A stretch of 64,000 nt of DNA from Brevibacillus antibioticus (GTDB lineage: Bacteria; Bacillota; Bacilli; Brevibacillales; Brevibacillaceae): positions 2,375,501 through 2,439,500 of the forward strand of contig NZ_SZNK01000001.1 in assembly GCF_005217615.1 (NCBI RefSeq). The letters are read 5' to 3'. Both the position numbers and the translations under genes were made by a program. Under the pieces are notes generated by a model that did no database searches, was not told where the DNA came from, and worked only from the letters and a program-made list of their open reading frames with translations. This document shows positions 54,404-62,609 of this stretch, in pieces. Each line of letters opens with the position of its first letter. The stretch's first letter is position 1.

Positions 54404-54919
54404 CTATCTCGTTACAAAATGTTCCACTATTTTCACGTGGTGAATTTCGATTCGTCCAGTAGTCCCTTGAAGAATTCTTTCCCCATCGCCATGCCACTTA
54501 GGATCTCGAACCCTATTCAGCTCAAATATTCTTTCCCAACTGACTTCTTTTGAAATTTTCAATAGTCCTTTTTCAAAAGCACTGTCTTCCTGTTCATTAT
54601 CGGAACAAAACCAATTATTCAATACAAAGTGCCAATCATCAAAATCTGAAACCAGAACATCTCCCTTATTTAACTCTATTGTTAACCTCACACACCTTGT
54701 TCCTTCTTGAAAGTGACCAGTGTGTCGCATATCAGGCTTCTTCATCCAAAGCCAGATTGGATGTTCTCCCCTGTAATTAGACAATCGCTTCTTCATTTGT
54801 TTCATCATCCATTGATATTCATCTGGATACATTGCATGTGCTGGCGAACCTTCAAGATAGCCTTGCTCCTTAAAATGTTTCCATGCTATTTCGGTTTGTA
54901 GCGTCCAGTATGTAGCCAA
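54404..54919 (-). CDS. DUF3841 family protein
   Basis: 171 residues with the family pattern YWTLQTEIAWKHFKEQGYLEGSP near the N terminus and LSDFDDWHFVLNNW-like sequence further on. Family of unknown function, often in variable regions of Firmicutes. Assigned from memory of the family pattern. Confidence 0.7.
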   Translation of the reverse strand: MATYWTLQTEIAWKHFKEQGYLEGSPAHAMYPDEYQWMMKQMKKRLSNYRGEHPIWLWMKKPDMRHTGHFQEGTRCVRLTIELNKGDVLVSDFDDWHFVLNNWFCSDNEQEDSAFEKGLLKISKEVSWERIFELNRVRDPKWHGDGERILQGTTGRIEIHHVKIVEHFVTR

Positions 54920-55007
54920 TTACTCACTCCCACCTTTTAACTATGCTTTGCATTTTACAATTTTAGGGTAAGGGAAATTTCCTAAGCATATAGAATCCTA
55001 CCAATAC

Positions 55008-55043
55008 AAAAAGACACTAGCAAGCAAATGCTAATGTCCTTTT
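55008..55043 (-). terminator. Terminator, probably the original one of spo0A
   Basis: Minus-strand GACATTAGCA / TGCTAGTGTC stem (one wobble) with a short loop followed by TTTTTGTATT. It stands 31 bp past a truncated copy of the spo0A 3' end (55074-55114) and no other minus-strand gene ends nearby, so it most likely belonged to spo0A before the element inserted. Confidence 0.8.
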
Positions 55044-55073
55044 GTATTGATTAAAGATCTTGTAAATGAGTAT

Positions 55074-55114
55074 CTACATCCTTGCTAATCTTCGCCTCAA
55101 TCCGCAGCTTGTCC
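55074..55114 (-). repeat. Distal 41-bp direct repeat (att-like), partial copy of the spo0A 3' end
   Basis: 39 of 41 bases are identical to 57783-57823, same orientation. On the minus strand it reads the spo0A codons for [10 protein letters not shown], but the stop codon is a lysine codon here, so the frame continues for ten more residues (KDVDTHLQDL) to a TAA next to the terminator at 55008. Confidence 0.85.
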
Positions 55115-55147
55115 ATATGTCAAAACCATCAAAAACAAATGTCTCTT

Positions 55148-55657
55148 TTATAGGGTTTTGCTCCAATAACCTTCCACTGCTACTGCTACAGTTCTGAAAT
55201 ACTGATCTCTTAAATAGGTTTCCTGCTCTTCTGCATTATGCGCTAAAAACCACTCTTGCTGCATATCCTCATCTGTAAAAACATTTGGACGCCAAAAAGC
55301 AAGCCCGAGGTCATGAAACGTGTACATATAGCCTAGCTCCCAATCATCTCTGTCATATGGAGATATTTTATCGATCTGTTCAGCAAGAACTTCTGCTTTA
55401 GTCTCAAACACGTTTATATCAAATAGCAAACAAGTAATATCTTTATCGCCTTTATAAGAGGACAGTTCTATGAAAATTACCTTATCTTCCGAATCGTACT
55501 CTACTTTAAAATATCCAAAAGACTCTGCTGAAGATGTGCGACTTCGAGTGCGCAATTGGATATTGTTTACTTCAGCGTACTTTCTTATATCGTCTCTGCT
55601 CATCCCAAGTATTATTGACCCTATTCCTTTTTTTGGCTCAACTATGATCTTGTTCAT
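55148..55657 (-). CDS. Hypothetical protein, possibly immunity-like
   Basis: 169 residues, ATG 55657 with GGAGGG. The opening KKGIGSIILGMSRDDIRKY resembles the 'GIGxIxLGMxxxEV' start of many small Bacillus proteins that sit beside toxin genes or in variable loci. No toxin is in view. First gene inside the element from the far repeat. The resemblance is motif-level only. Confidence 0.55.
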   Translation of the reverse strand: MNKIIVEPKKGIGSIILGMSRDDIRKYAEVNNIQLRTRSRTSSAESFGYFKVEYDSEDKVIFIELSSYKGDKDITCLLFDINVFETKAEVLAEQIDKISPYDRDDWELGYMYTFHDLGLAFWRPNVFTDEDMQQEWFLAHNAEEQETYLRDQYFRTVAVAVEGYWSKTL

Positions 55658-55746
55658 AATATCCCTCCAGAAAACACTCTCCCACATATTGTAGAGATTC
55701 CCAGAACGTTATGTCAAATATTAACACATCAAATGAAGTAACGATT

Positions 55747-56214
55747 TTACTTAAATCCATTTTTCCATCGCGAACACAAAATTCTAATACTCCCAATACT
55801 AGCTATCCCAGTAGAAATTATTACGATGCTATTTTCAATCACGATTGCCTCATTATATTCTTTAGGTAATTGCTGACTATACACTTGTGACAATAGATAC
55901 AAGGAAATAAACATTCCAAATCCAATGAAAAATTTCCAAGTTCCTGAAATGTTTTGTGATCCTAATAATGTAAATAAACCTATCATAATTCCTAAAACAC
56001 CTACTAACCTAGAATCAATCAATCTAATCTCAAACACAAAAGCTTCTCGTATTAGTAGAAAGATACCGAGTAATAGAAGAAAACCCACAAATAGAATCAA
56101 AATTTTGTCAATTAACAGTTTGTGCTTGCTTCTTTCCTTAAATTTAGTCAAATACAGACATGCCAAATACACAATAAAAACAACAACCAAAATAGCAACC
56201 ACTTTATAAGCCAT
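55747..56214 (-). CDS. Hypothetical membrane protein
   Basis: 155 residues with about five hydrophobic helices and a good RBS (AAGGAGGGG). No family recognised. Within the element. Confidence 0.6.
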   Translation of the reverse strand: MAYKVVAILVVVFIVYLACLYLTKFKERSKHKLLIDKILILFVGFLLLLGIFLLIREAFVFEIRLIDSRLVGVLGIMIGLFTLLGSQNISGTWKFFIGFGMFISLYLLSQVYSQQLPKEYNEAIVIENSIVIISTGIASIGSIRILCSRWKNGFK

Positions 56215-56406
56215 TAAATCCCCTCCTTGATTTAGTATATTGGATTATACCAGCATATTGAAAAAACAAAAGGGATTTGATGTCTTAGCTTGCTTGAATA
56301 AAATCACCGTTTAATTCACTTCTTTACTGCCCCTCTTAGTCACCTTTGAAGATAAACCAACTTTCAAACATTCTCACCACATCATTGGCTAACTCAAGGT
56401 CAAACT

Positions 56407-56643
56407 CTAAAAATCTATTGAAGAGAGGCCCTCTTGCAAATTCCATAAGTCCGATTCAACCATTTCTAGCTTTGCAATAAACTCCACATAATCAAAATCA
56501 ATATAGTACAGTTCATTCTCGTCTAAATCTTCTTCATTAGAATCATCCGACCAGACACGCACTATATTATCAGCGAATTCCATTCTTGGTGTTGGATTAT
56601 GACCCATCCAAGGGCTTTTCCTGTTACTAACACTATCTAGCAC
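56407..56643 (-). CDS. Hypothetical protein, possibly truncated
   Basis: 78 residues from GTG 56643, preceded by GGAGAG. The same frame is open about 40 bases further upstream (reading SGLEAWRD), so either the true start is lost or this is a remnant of a longer protein. Acidic middle (DDSNEEDLDENELYY). Inside the element. Confidence 0.45.
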   Translation of the reverse strand: MLDSVSNRKSPWMGHNPTPRMEFADNIVRVWSDDSNEEDLDENELYYIDFDYVEFIAKLEMVESDLWNLQEGLSSIDF

Positions 56644-56684
56644 ATCTCTCCAAGCTTCTAGACCAGAACAACAACTCGGAGGAA

Positions 56685-56948
56685 TTATCTATCATTACTT
56701 TCGAAATAGATCCCTCCTCCAATTACTACATCTGATTCATCAAATAATCGCTTTAACACTTCATGTGGTGTGCCCTTAATGTCTATATTGTTGTATCCCA
56801 AAAGCATCGCAATAAACAAATCAACTTCATCACTTGTAGTTTGACCTGTTAACTTGACATATTCAGTATAAGCCACATCTGTATTCAACCAATCAGGTAT
56901 CTGATAATAAGGCTCTTTTATAACTGCAATAACTAAAGGGTAATGCAT
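56685..56948 (-). CDS. Hypothetical protein
   Basis: 87 residues with RBS GGGAGAG. Soluble, ending GGGIYFESNDR; the middle (DEVDLFIAMLLGYNNIDIKGTPHEVLKRLF) recalls small immunity proteins of the contact-dependent and polymorphic toxin type, at a motif level only. Inside the element. Confidence 0.55.
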   Translation of the reverse strand: MHYPLVIAVIKEPYYQIPDWLNTDVAYTEYVKLTGQTTSDEVDLFIAMLLGYNNIDIKGTPHEVLKRLFDESDVVIGGGIYFESNDR

Positions 56949-56979
56949 ACAACACTCTCCCTAATTAAAATCTTTCATT

Positions 56980-57162
56980 TTATCCGTTTGCGACTCTCTT
57001 ATATGCTTTTTTATACCCTCTAAGGTCATTTCTATTTTTCCATTCGTCATAACAAGTATCGCATTGCCAATGATAATCTGATCTCGGGTTATTGTTTGCA
57101 TATGCAGAGAGCCATATTTTCTGTTCTGTTTCTGCAAAAAGTTCTTCGTATGAAAAATAGAC
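56980..57162 (-). pseudogene. 3' remnant with a zinc-knuckle-like CDTC
   Basis: A 60-residue open frame without a start codon, in the same frame as the recombinase pseudogene and directly after its last stop. It reads FSYEELFAETEQKIW ... HWQCDTCYDEWKNRND. Probably the tail of another gene joined by deletion. Confidence 0.5.
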
Positions 57163-57663
57163 CTACTTCTTAGGATTCGTAATTAATATGCTCTTGTGCT
57201 GAAAGTCGATATGTTCAGGAAATAAAGCCAAACACTCACCGATACGCATTCCCGAGTCCAACAGAAGCTTTGTTATAACGTAATTTCAATAACCATGAAA
57301 GGTTGAAGTATCGAACTACTTAAAGACCTTCTTGATTTCATCAGGAATAAGGGTCTTCTTTACCTTGCGTTCGGGCTTTAGTTTTCCAATTATCCCCACT
57401 GTTTTTTTCGGGATTTCTCTTTCTGCAAGGTACAGATAATTGAAAAACACTTTGATGTTGCGAACGTAATTGGCAATGGTTGTCGTCTCAATGTCCTTTT
57501 TGTAGTCACTTCTGTTGTCAGGATGATTAACCTTCTTGCTATCTTCCTTATTGACCACTGTGTATTTGCCCCGCTCACGCAAATATAGCTTGCTAAAGTA
57601 TTGCGAGATAAGTATGTCGGTCATAAAAAATACCACTTGTTTATCGGCTTCTGGGAAGACCAA
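57163..57663 (-). pseudogene. Tyrosine recombinase pseudogene
   Basis: The N-terminal SAM-like core-binding part (TTIANYVRNIKVFFNYLYLAEREIPKKTV) runs to a TAG at 57316-57318. Read through, the same frame continues FDTSTFHGY, a TGA (57286-57288), then LLLDSGMRIGECLALFPEHID, the start of the catalytic domain with its first Arg, until a TAG at 57163-57165. The HxxR box and catalytic Tyr are missing. The opening codons are also uncertain. It is the integrase of the element at 55074-57823. Confidence 0.8.
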
Positions 57664-57674
57664 TAAACAAGTGG
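57633..57674. repeat. Inverted repeat at the recombinase 5' end
   Basis: CCACTTGTTTAT / ATAAACAAGTGG, perfect 12-bp arms with an 18-base spacer. A short direct repeat TTATCGGCT occurs at 57641-57649 and 57701-57709. These lie between the recombinase and the spo0A-side repeat, where arm-type or accessory-factor sites of such elements are expected. Confidence 0.5.
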
Positions 57675-57782
57675 AATTTGTTGGCTTGTCACTTCGATAT
57701 TTATCGGCTCAAAATGGCTCATTTCCTAATATTATAGCCATCTTTGCAAATAGCCCTTGACACCCTAAAACGCTTGTTCTGC

Positions 57783-57823
57783 CTACATCCTAGCTAATCT
57801 TCGCCTCAATGCGCAGCTTGTCC
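57783..57823 (-). repeat. Proximal 41-bp direct repeat (att-like) covering the end of spo0A
   Basis: Partner of 55074-55114. It contains the last 11 codons of spo0A and its TAG stop. The two differences from the other copy are A/T at 57792, which makes the stop here, and G/C at 57811. Confidence 0.85.
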
Positions 57824-58578
57824 GCCACCATCGCAATAAATTCACTGTTGGTTGGCTTCGCCTTGGTGTTGGAAATCGTATAACCAAACAAGCTGGAGAT
57901 GGAGTCCAAATTACCACGGGACCATGCTACTTCTATCGCATGACGGATGGCACGTTCTACACGACTAGCGGTTGTATTGAACTTCTTGGCAATGTCCGGG
58001 TACAGGACTTTGGTAATCGAACCCAGCAGCTCGACATCGTTGTATACCATTGTAATCGCTTCCCGCAAATACAAATAACCTTTGATGTGCGCAGGAACTC
58101 CAATCTCATGAATGATGCTGGTGATGCTCGCGTCCAAATTGCGACCGCGGATTTGCAAGGTAGCTTGTGGTTTCACAGAGGAAACAAAAGAAGAGGCAGG
58201 CTTGCTTGTAATAATTTGACGGATGCGCTGAGCCAGCACCTCCATATCAAACGGTTTCAAAATGTAGTAAGCTGCTCCCAGCTCCACTGCTTTCTTCGTA
58301 ATCTCTTCCTGCCCGAAAGCAGTCAACATGATAATTTTAGGTTGAGGACTTAAGCGCATGGCCTGAACTTGCTCCAAAACTGCCAAGCCATCCAGATGTG
58401 GCATGATGATATCCAAAATTAATACATCGGGTACACGTTCCTGCAGCAGTCGAACTACCTCATTGCCGTTGTAAGCGACACCCACAACATTCATGTCATA
58501 CTGGCTACTGATGTACTCTTCTAACAGATTCACAAATTCTCGGTTATCATCTGCCAACAACACTTCAATCTTGCTCAA
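57790..58578 (-). CDS. spo0A: Sporulation master regulator Spo0A
   Basis: Response regulator that, phosphorylated by the phosphorelay, starts sporulation. Start TTG 58578 after AGGAGG (262 residues); a longer ATG reading to 58596 lacks homology. The receiver domain carries the phosphorylated Asp56 (LILDII) as in B. subtilis, with acidic pocket DDN. The C-terminal effector domain has [18 protein letters not shown], the recognition helix of 0A boxes. The C terminus ([10 protein letters not shown]) ends level with B. subtilis Spo0A even though an element is inserted at the stop codon. Confidence 0.97.
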   Translation of the reverse strand: MSKIEVLLADDNREFVNLLEEYISSQYDMNVVGVAYNGNEVVRLLQERVPDVLILDIIMPHLDGLAVLEQVQAMRLSPQPKIIMLTAFGQEEITKKAVELGAAYYILKPFDMEVLAQRIRQIITSKPASSFVSSVKPQATLQIRGRNLDASITSIIHEIGVPAHIKGYLYLREAITMVYNDVELLGSITKVLYPDIAKKFNTTASRVERAIRHAIEVAWSRGNLDSISSLFGYTISNTKAKPTNSEFIAMVADKLRIEAKIS

Positions 58579-58683
58579 GGTCGTTCCTCCTAACAATGGA
58601 CGGTCTTTTGGAAAGAAGGTGGCGTTCTAGAAGTTAACAAATCTAAAAGGATTGTCCATACCATCTTTTTCTCTACAAAAATT

Positions 58684-58710
58684 ATTCGACAAAGCAAATT
58701 CCATTCCTGC
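58684..58710 (-). promoter_or_regulatory. Sigma-H promoter of spo0A (Ps)
   Basis: GCAGGAATG (58710-58702), 13 bp, CGAAT (58688-58684) on the minus strand; fits RWAGGAWWT-N12-14-HGAAT. The -10 overlaps a 0A box. Confidence 0.75.
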
Positions 58711-58782
58711 CAATGACGAAAGATTGAATGATTTAAGTGATATTTCGACAAAGAAATCTTTCATTTATAACGGATTCGTCAA
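58685..58782. promoter_or_regulatory. Cluster of 0A boxes upstream of spo0A
   Basis: Four matches to TGNCGAA: TTTGTCGAA on the minus strand at 58693-58685 and 58752-58744, TTTGACGAA on the minus strand at 58782-58774, and TGACGAA on the plus strand at 58714-58720. The same kind of cluster autoregulates spo0A in B. subtilis. Confidence 0.75.
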
Positions 58783-58792
58783 AGGACTGCAA
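58764..58792 (-). promoter_or_regulatory. Sigma-A promoter of spo0A (Pv)
   Basis: TTGCAG (58792-58787), 17 bp, TATAAA (58769-58764) on the minus strand. A 0A box (58774-58782) lies within the spacer, so Spo0A~P could shut it off. Confidence 0.7.
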
Positions 58793-58837
58793 AAATCGGA
58801 AAAGCCGCCTCGCTTCGTACGCGTGACGGCACTTCAT

Positions 58838-60172
58838 TTAGGCAGCCTTGGCTGTATTGGTTCGGGATTCGGCAGTATCTCGGACATTCACGCCAGCATC
58901 CCGAAGCATCCATTCAATGTAGCAGCCGTATCCCGAAGTAGGATCATTGACAAACACATGCGTAACGGCACCGACGATCTTGCCTTTTTGAATGATGGGA
59001 CTGCCGCTCATCCCTTGTACGATGCCACCTGTCTTTTCCAAAAGGCGTTTGTCCGTGACTTTAATAATCATCCCTTTGGTTGCAGGAAAATGCTGCTTGA
59101 CCACATTTGCGATCTCAATATCGAACTCTTCTACCTTCTGGCCTTCCACGACAGTAAGAATTTTGGCTGGCCCTTCCTCTACCTGTTCAGCAAGAGCGAT
59201 TGGTAAAGGCTCCTGATAATAGCTGCGTTTGGGCTCGTCCTTCATTTTGCCGAAAATGCCAAAAGGGGTGTTTTTCGTTATATTCCCAAGAACTTCACTT
59301 TCATTGTAGAAACGCGCAAATTTCTCCCCTGGGTTGCCACTTTGTCCTTTTTCAATCGATGTGACACTTGCTTGCACGATCTGGCCATCTCCTACGACAA
59401 TGGCTTGACCAGTATCAACGTCGGATATTACGTGCCCTAATGCCCCGTACGCCTTGGAATTTGGATCATAAAAGGTCAGTGTCCCTACTCCTGCCGCTGA
59501 ATCCCGAATATAGAGACCCATACGGTATTCACTGTCTTTTTTATCTTTTGCCGGGTGCAATGTGAGCGAAAGCTTTTCCTTGCCACGAACGACAAGCAAT
59601 TGAACGGAATGATTCTTTTTCCCCGTTTCGTTAATCAATTTCTTTACGTCGTTCATGTCATTGATGTACATGTCGTTCATTTTGATAATCATGTCACCGA
59701 CGTGTATACCTGCCTGTTCACCTGGAGAAAACTTGTTTTTACCATCGTCTACTAAATGATGACCGACAACCAAAACACCCGCTGTTTGCAGCTTCACCCC
59801 GATTGACTGTCCACCAGGGTACAACCGCAGATCTGGCAATACATTTACTTTTACAGCAGTCAGCGGAATGTTATGCCACTTCACCTGCAATTGGGCTTCC
59901 CCTGCCCTACGCGGTTCTACAGACATGGGCCTGCTCAAATCAACGGATACCTCACGCGCCTCTGTCCCGTTAACGTGCAAAATATCAGGATTGCTATTGA
60001 TTAGTGTGCCCATTACCGGCACAGAGACCCGTAGTTGCTCGAGGGACCCTTCCATCAAACGCAATTCACGGGGAAAGGAGGACAGATCGCGGAACGGGGT
60101 GGAACTCACGACAAGCGCCGTGATGAGGAGAAGGAGACTTCCCATCCATTTTCTTTTGTTTTGTCGGATCAC
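58838..60172 (-). CDS. spoIVB: SpoIVB serine peptidase, sigma-K checkpoint
   Basis: Forespore-secreted PDZ peptidase (family S55) that signals to SpoIVFA/BofA so that pro-sigma-K is processed in the mother cell. 444 residues: N-terminal membrane anchor (about 10-28), PDZ domain (about 115-205, SPGEQAGIHVGDMIIKMND), and a protease domain with YGALGHVISDVDTG (catalytic His) and GMSGSPIIQKGKIVGAVTHVFVND (catalytic Ser). Start GTG 60172. Between recN and spo0A as in B. subtilis. Confidence 0.95.
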   Translation of the reverse strand: MIRQNKRKWMGSLLLLITALVVSSTPFRDLSSFPRELRLMEGSLEQLRVSVPVMGTLINSNPDILHVNGTEAREVSVDLSRPMSVEPRRAGEAQLQVKWHNIPLTAVKVNVLPDLRLYPGGQSIGVKLQTAGVLVVGHHLVDDGKNKFSPGEQAGIHVGDMIIKMNDMYINDMNDVKKLINETGKKNHSVQLLVVRGKEKLSLTLHPAKDKKDSEYRMGLYIRDSAAGVGTLTFYDPNSKAYGALGHVISDVDTGQAIVVGDGQIVQASVTSIEKGQSGNPGEKFARFYNESEVLGNITKNTPFGIFGKMKDEPKRSYYQEPLPIALAEQVEEGPAKILTVVEGQKVEEFDIEIANVVKQHFPATKGMIIKVTDKRLLEKTGGIVQGMSGSPIIQKGKIVGAVTHVFVNDPTSGYGCYIEWMLRDAGVNVRDTAESRTNTAKAA

Positions 60173-60209
60173 CAGTAATCACTCCTACCGTTCCCTACCT
60201 ACACCTACA

Positions 60210-60252
60210 AAACAAAACGGTCAAGTTCGTTTTGTTTGACCGAAATCGGTCA
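60210..60252. promoter_or_regulatory. Two adjacent dyads in the spoIVB upstream region
   Basis: AAACAAAACG / CGTTTTGTTT (60210-60219, 60228-60237; perfect 10-bp arms) next to TGACCGA-AA-TCGGTCA (60237-60252; perfect 7-bp arms). They lie 40-80 bp before the spoIVB start, where the sigma-F/sigma-G promoter would be; I cannot place a clear -10/-35. Confidence 0.45.
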
Positions 60253-60392
60253 TGAGGGACACCTCCACCTTGTGTACCTTTAATGTTGCCACCAGCCAAG
60301 CGGATTATGTCAGGAAAATAACCCACTCGAAACATTAGAAAGCCAGGCTTCGCCTAGACCTTAGCGAGGCCATTACTGCACTCTTAACAACG

Positions 60393-60429
60393 AAAAAAGA
60401 CTGCCAACTTAAATTAGCTGACAGTCTTT
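60393..60429 (-). terminator. Terminator overlapping the recN stop codon
   Basis: Minus-strand AAAGACTGTCAGCT / AGTTGGCAGTCTTT stem with two G-U pairs and a T6 tail. The recN stop (60416-60414) lies inside the hairpin. Confidence 0.85.
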
Positions 60430-62138
60430 CGTTCACGTCCGAGAAGGATCATCTCGCGTGCATGTTCTTCTGTTTTTGCAGTTACCTCTGCCCCACTTAG
60501 CATACGAGCCAGCTCTGATACCCGTTCATCATCAGACAACCGATTCACCCGCGTCTCTGTTTCATTCTCGCTCATTTCCTTTTTGATCAGAAAATGCGCG
60601 TCTGCCATGGATGCGACTTGTGGCAAGTGCGTAATACACAGGACTTGGCGCTGCCCAGCGACTCGAGCGAGCTTTTCTGCTATCGCTTGAGCCGCTCTTC
60701 CGCTTACACCCGTGTCCACTTCATCAAAAATAAGGGTCTCCACTTGATCCGTGCCCGCCAAAATCGTTTTAATGGCCAGCATGACGCGAGACAGCTCCCC
60801 GCCGGAAGCAATCTTCGCCAAGGGACGCAATGGTTCACCCGGATTAGGTGAGATCAAAAACTCGATCTGATCCATTCCGTTCGCGTCTACGAAGCGCTTG
60901 ATTCCATCGATTTCTACCCCGTCATCATCTGGCGTCTGTCTGACGTCGATGGCAAAACGAGCACGCTCCATGTGTAGTTCTTTTAGCTGCTGCTCGATTT
61001 CTTGTGCGAGTTTTCCTGCACATTCGGAACGAATGACCGACAATTCCAACGCCTCTACTGCCAAATCGGCTGCAAGCTCCTGCAATTGCTTTTCCACCTG
61101 CTGGAGGCGATCTTCGTAGTGATGCATGTCATCCAATTCATCCTGAATCGTGGCCGCGTACTCCAAAATATCGTCTACACTTTTGCCATACTTGCGTTTT
61201 AACGACTGGATTTGATCAAGGCGGCGTTCTACTTCTGCCAGCTGCTCCGGTTCAAAATCCATTTGGTACGACAATTGACGAAGGTTATGTACCACATCTT
61301 CTATCTGATAGTAGGCCGATTGGACCATCTCCAAAATCGGAACGAGCTGTTCTTCGTAGTTCACACCACGCTCAAGCTCGCCCATCGCATGTCCTAACCA
61401 GTCCATACCCTTCTGGTCACCGTGCAATGCACGGTATGCATCTTGAATTGTTGAATAAACTTTTTCAATGTTCATCCACTTTTTCCGCTGCTGCATAAGC
61501 TTCTCGTCTTCACCAGGCGTGAGGGTTGCCGACTCAATTTCATCGAGCTGATATTGCAATAGATCGATACGCTGTACCAGCTCCCGATCATTACGTGCCA
61601 TACGCTCCAGATCTTGCTTTGTTTTGCGGTAAGCAGTATACAGCGTGCCGTACTCTTGCTTCGCAGCCCCCAACTCAGTTTCCCCATAGGCATCGAGCCA
61701 TTTGATATGCTTGTCTGACTGCATCAGCATATGCGTATCATGTTGTCCATGCACCGTAACCAGCCATGGCCCTAACTCACGCAGCATAGCAAGAGTCACG
61801 AGCTGGCCATTAATTCGAATGATACTCTTCCCTTGATTGGATATATCTCGGCGTACCACAAGCATACCGTCCTGCTCAATCTGCACGCCGACATTCTTAC
61901 ACACGTCAAGTCCAGGATGACCAGGCGGCAATTCAAACAGCCCTTCCACTTCTGCACGGGGCTCACCGTAACGGACAAAATCAGCCGAAGCCCGGCCTCC
62001 TAACAACAGTCCAAGCGCATCGATAATGATGGATTTACCGGCACCAGTCTCCCCTGTCAGGATGTTTAAGCCCTTTTGGAAAGAGACTGTCACTGATTTG
62101 ATAATGGCAAAATTTCGGATCGAGAGTTCCACTAGCAT
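60414..62138 (-). CDS. recN: DNA repair protein RecN
   Basis: SMC-like ATPase that acts early at double-strand breaks. 574 residues: Walker A (LTGETGAGKS at 28-36), a long coiled-coil middle, ABC signature-type LRPLAKIASGGELSRVMLAI, and Walker B LIFDEVDTGVSGRAA. Its start is 16 bp after argR. Confidence 0.95.
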   Translation of the reverse strand: MLVELSIRNFAIIKSVTVSFQKGLNILTGETGAGKSIIIDALGLLLGGRASADFVRYGEPRAEVEGLFELPPGHPGLDVCKNVGVQIEQDGMLVVRRDISNQGKSIIRINGQLVTLAMLRELGPWLVTVHGQHDTHMLMQSDKHIKWLDAYGETELGAAKQEYGTLYTAYRKTKQDLERMARNDRELVQRIDLLQYQLDEIESATLTPGEDEKLMQQRKKWMNIEKVYSTIQDAYRALHGDQKGMDWLGHAMGELERGVNYEEQLVPILEMVQSAYYQIEDVVHNLRQLSYQMDFEPEQLAEVERRLDQIQSLKRKYGKSVDDILEYAATIQDELDDMHHYEDRLQQVEKQLQELAADLAVEALELSVIRSECAGKLAQEIEQQLKELHMERARFAIDVRQTPDDDGVEIDGIKRFVDANGMDQIEFLISPNPGEPLRPLAKIASGGELSRVMLAIKTILAGTDQVETLIFDEVDTGVSGRAAQAIAEKLARVAGQRQVLCITHLPQVASMADAHFLIKKEMSENETETRVNRLSDDERVSELARMLSGAEVTAKTEEHAREMILLGRERKTVS

Positions 62139-62154
62139 CGCAAGCGACCACCTT

Positions 62155-62604
62155 CTACAACATTTCCATTAAGCGTTTCGTCACTTCATTGGTATTTTCT
62201 TTGGAACGGCAAATAATCAGGATGGTGTTGTCGCCACTGATAGTCCCCATGATTTCCTCCCAGGGAAGGTTGTCAATCAGTTCAGCTACCGCATTCGCAT
62301 GTCCCGAAAGTGTCTTCAGTACAATAAAATGATCGGCTTGGTCAATGCTAATAAAGGAATCCACAAGCATGCGTTTCAGCTTTTGCAGTGGATTGAATTT
62401 TTGTTCAGCAGGCATTGAATACTTATATCGCCCATCAGGGAGCGGCACTTTTACCAAGTGTAGTTCCTTGATGTCTCGGGATACAGTCGCTTGCGTTACG
62501 TTAAAGCCAGCCGTCCGCAAGCGGTCCACCAGATCATCCTGTGTTTCCACCTCTTGTTTGCTGATGATCTCCCGAATACGAATATGTCGTTGCCCTTTGT
62601 TCAT
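62155..62604 (-). CDS. argR: Arginine repressor
   Basis: Hexameric arginine-dependent repressor/activator (AhrC). 149 residues from ATG 62604 (GGGAGTAATCC upstream); the longer reading to 62670 overlaps nadK. N-terminal winged helix ([22 protein letters not shown]) and C-terminal arginine-binding domain ([14 protein letters not shown]). Between nadK and recN. Confidence 0.94.
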   Translation of the reverse strand: MNKGQRHIRIREIISKQEVETQDDLVDRLRTAGFNVTQATVSRDIKELHLVKVPLPDGRYKYSMPAEQKFNPLQKLKRMLVDSFISIDQADHFIVLKTLSGHANAVAELIDNLPWEEIMGTISGDNTILIICRSKENTNEVTKRLMEML

Positions 62605-62609
62605 ATGGA

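Larger units (their letters stand above)
55074..57823. mobile_element. Decayed integrative element in the 3' end of spo0A
   Basis: About 2.7 kb bounded by a 41-bp direct repeat with two mismatches. It contains an inactivated tyrosine recombinase next to the spo0A-side repeat, four small genes, a coding remnant, and a far repeat flanked by a probable spo0A terminator. This is the arrangement expected when a recombinase uses the end of a conserved gene as its attachment site. The recombinase has stop codons and lacks its catalytic end, so the element cannot move by itself. Confidence 0.8.

Noticed and set aside
53700..54497. 265-codon reading of the gene at 53700
   Set aside because: It would overlap the DUF3841 gene by 94 bp; a TTG at 54368 with GGAGG upstream is a better start.
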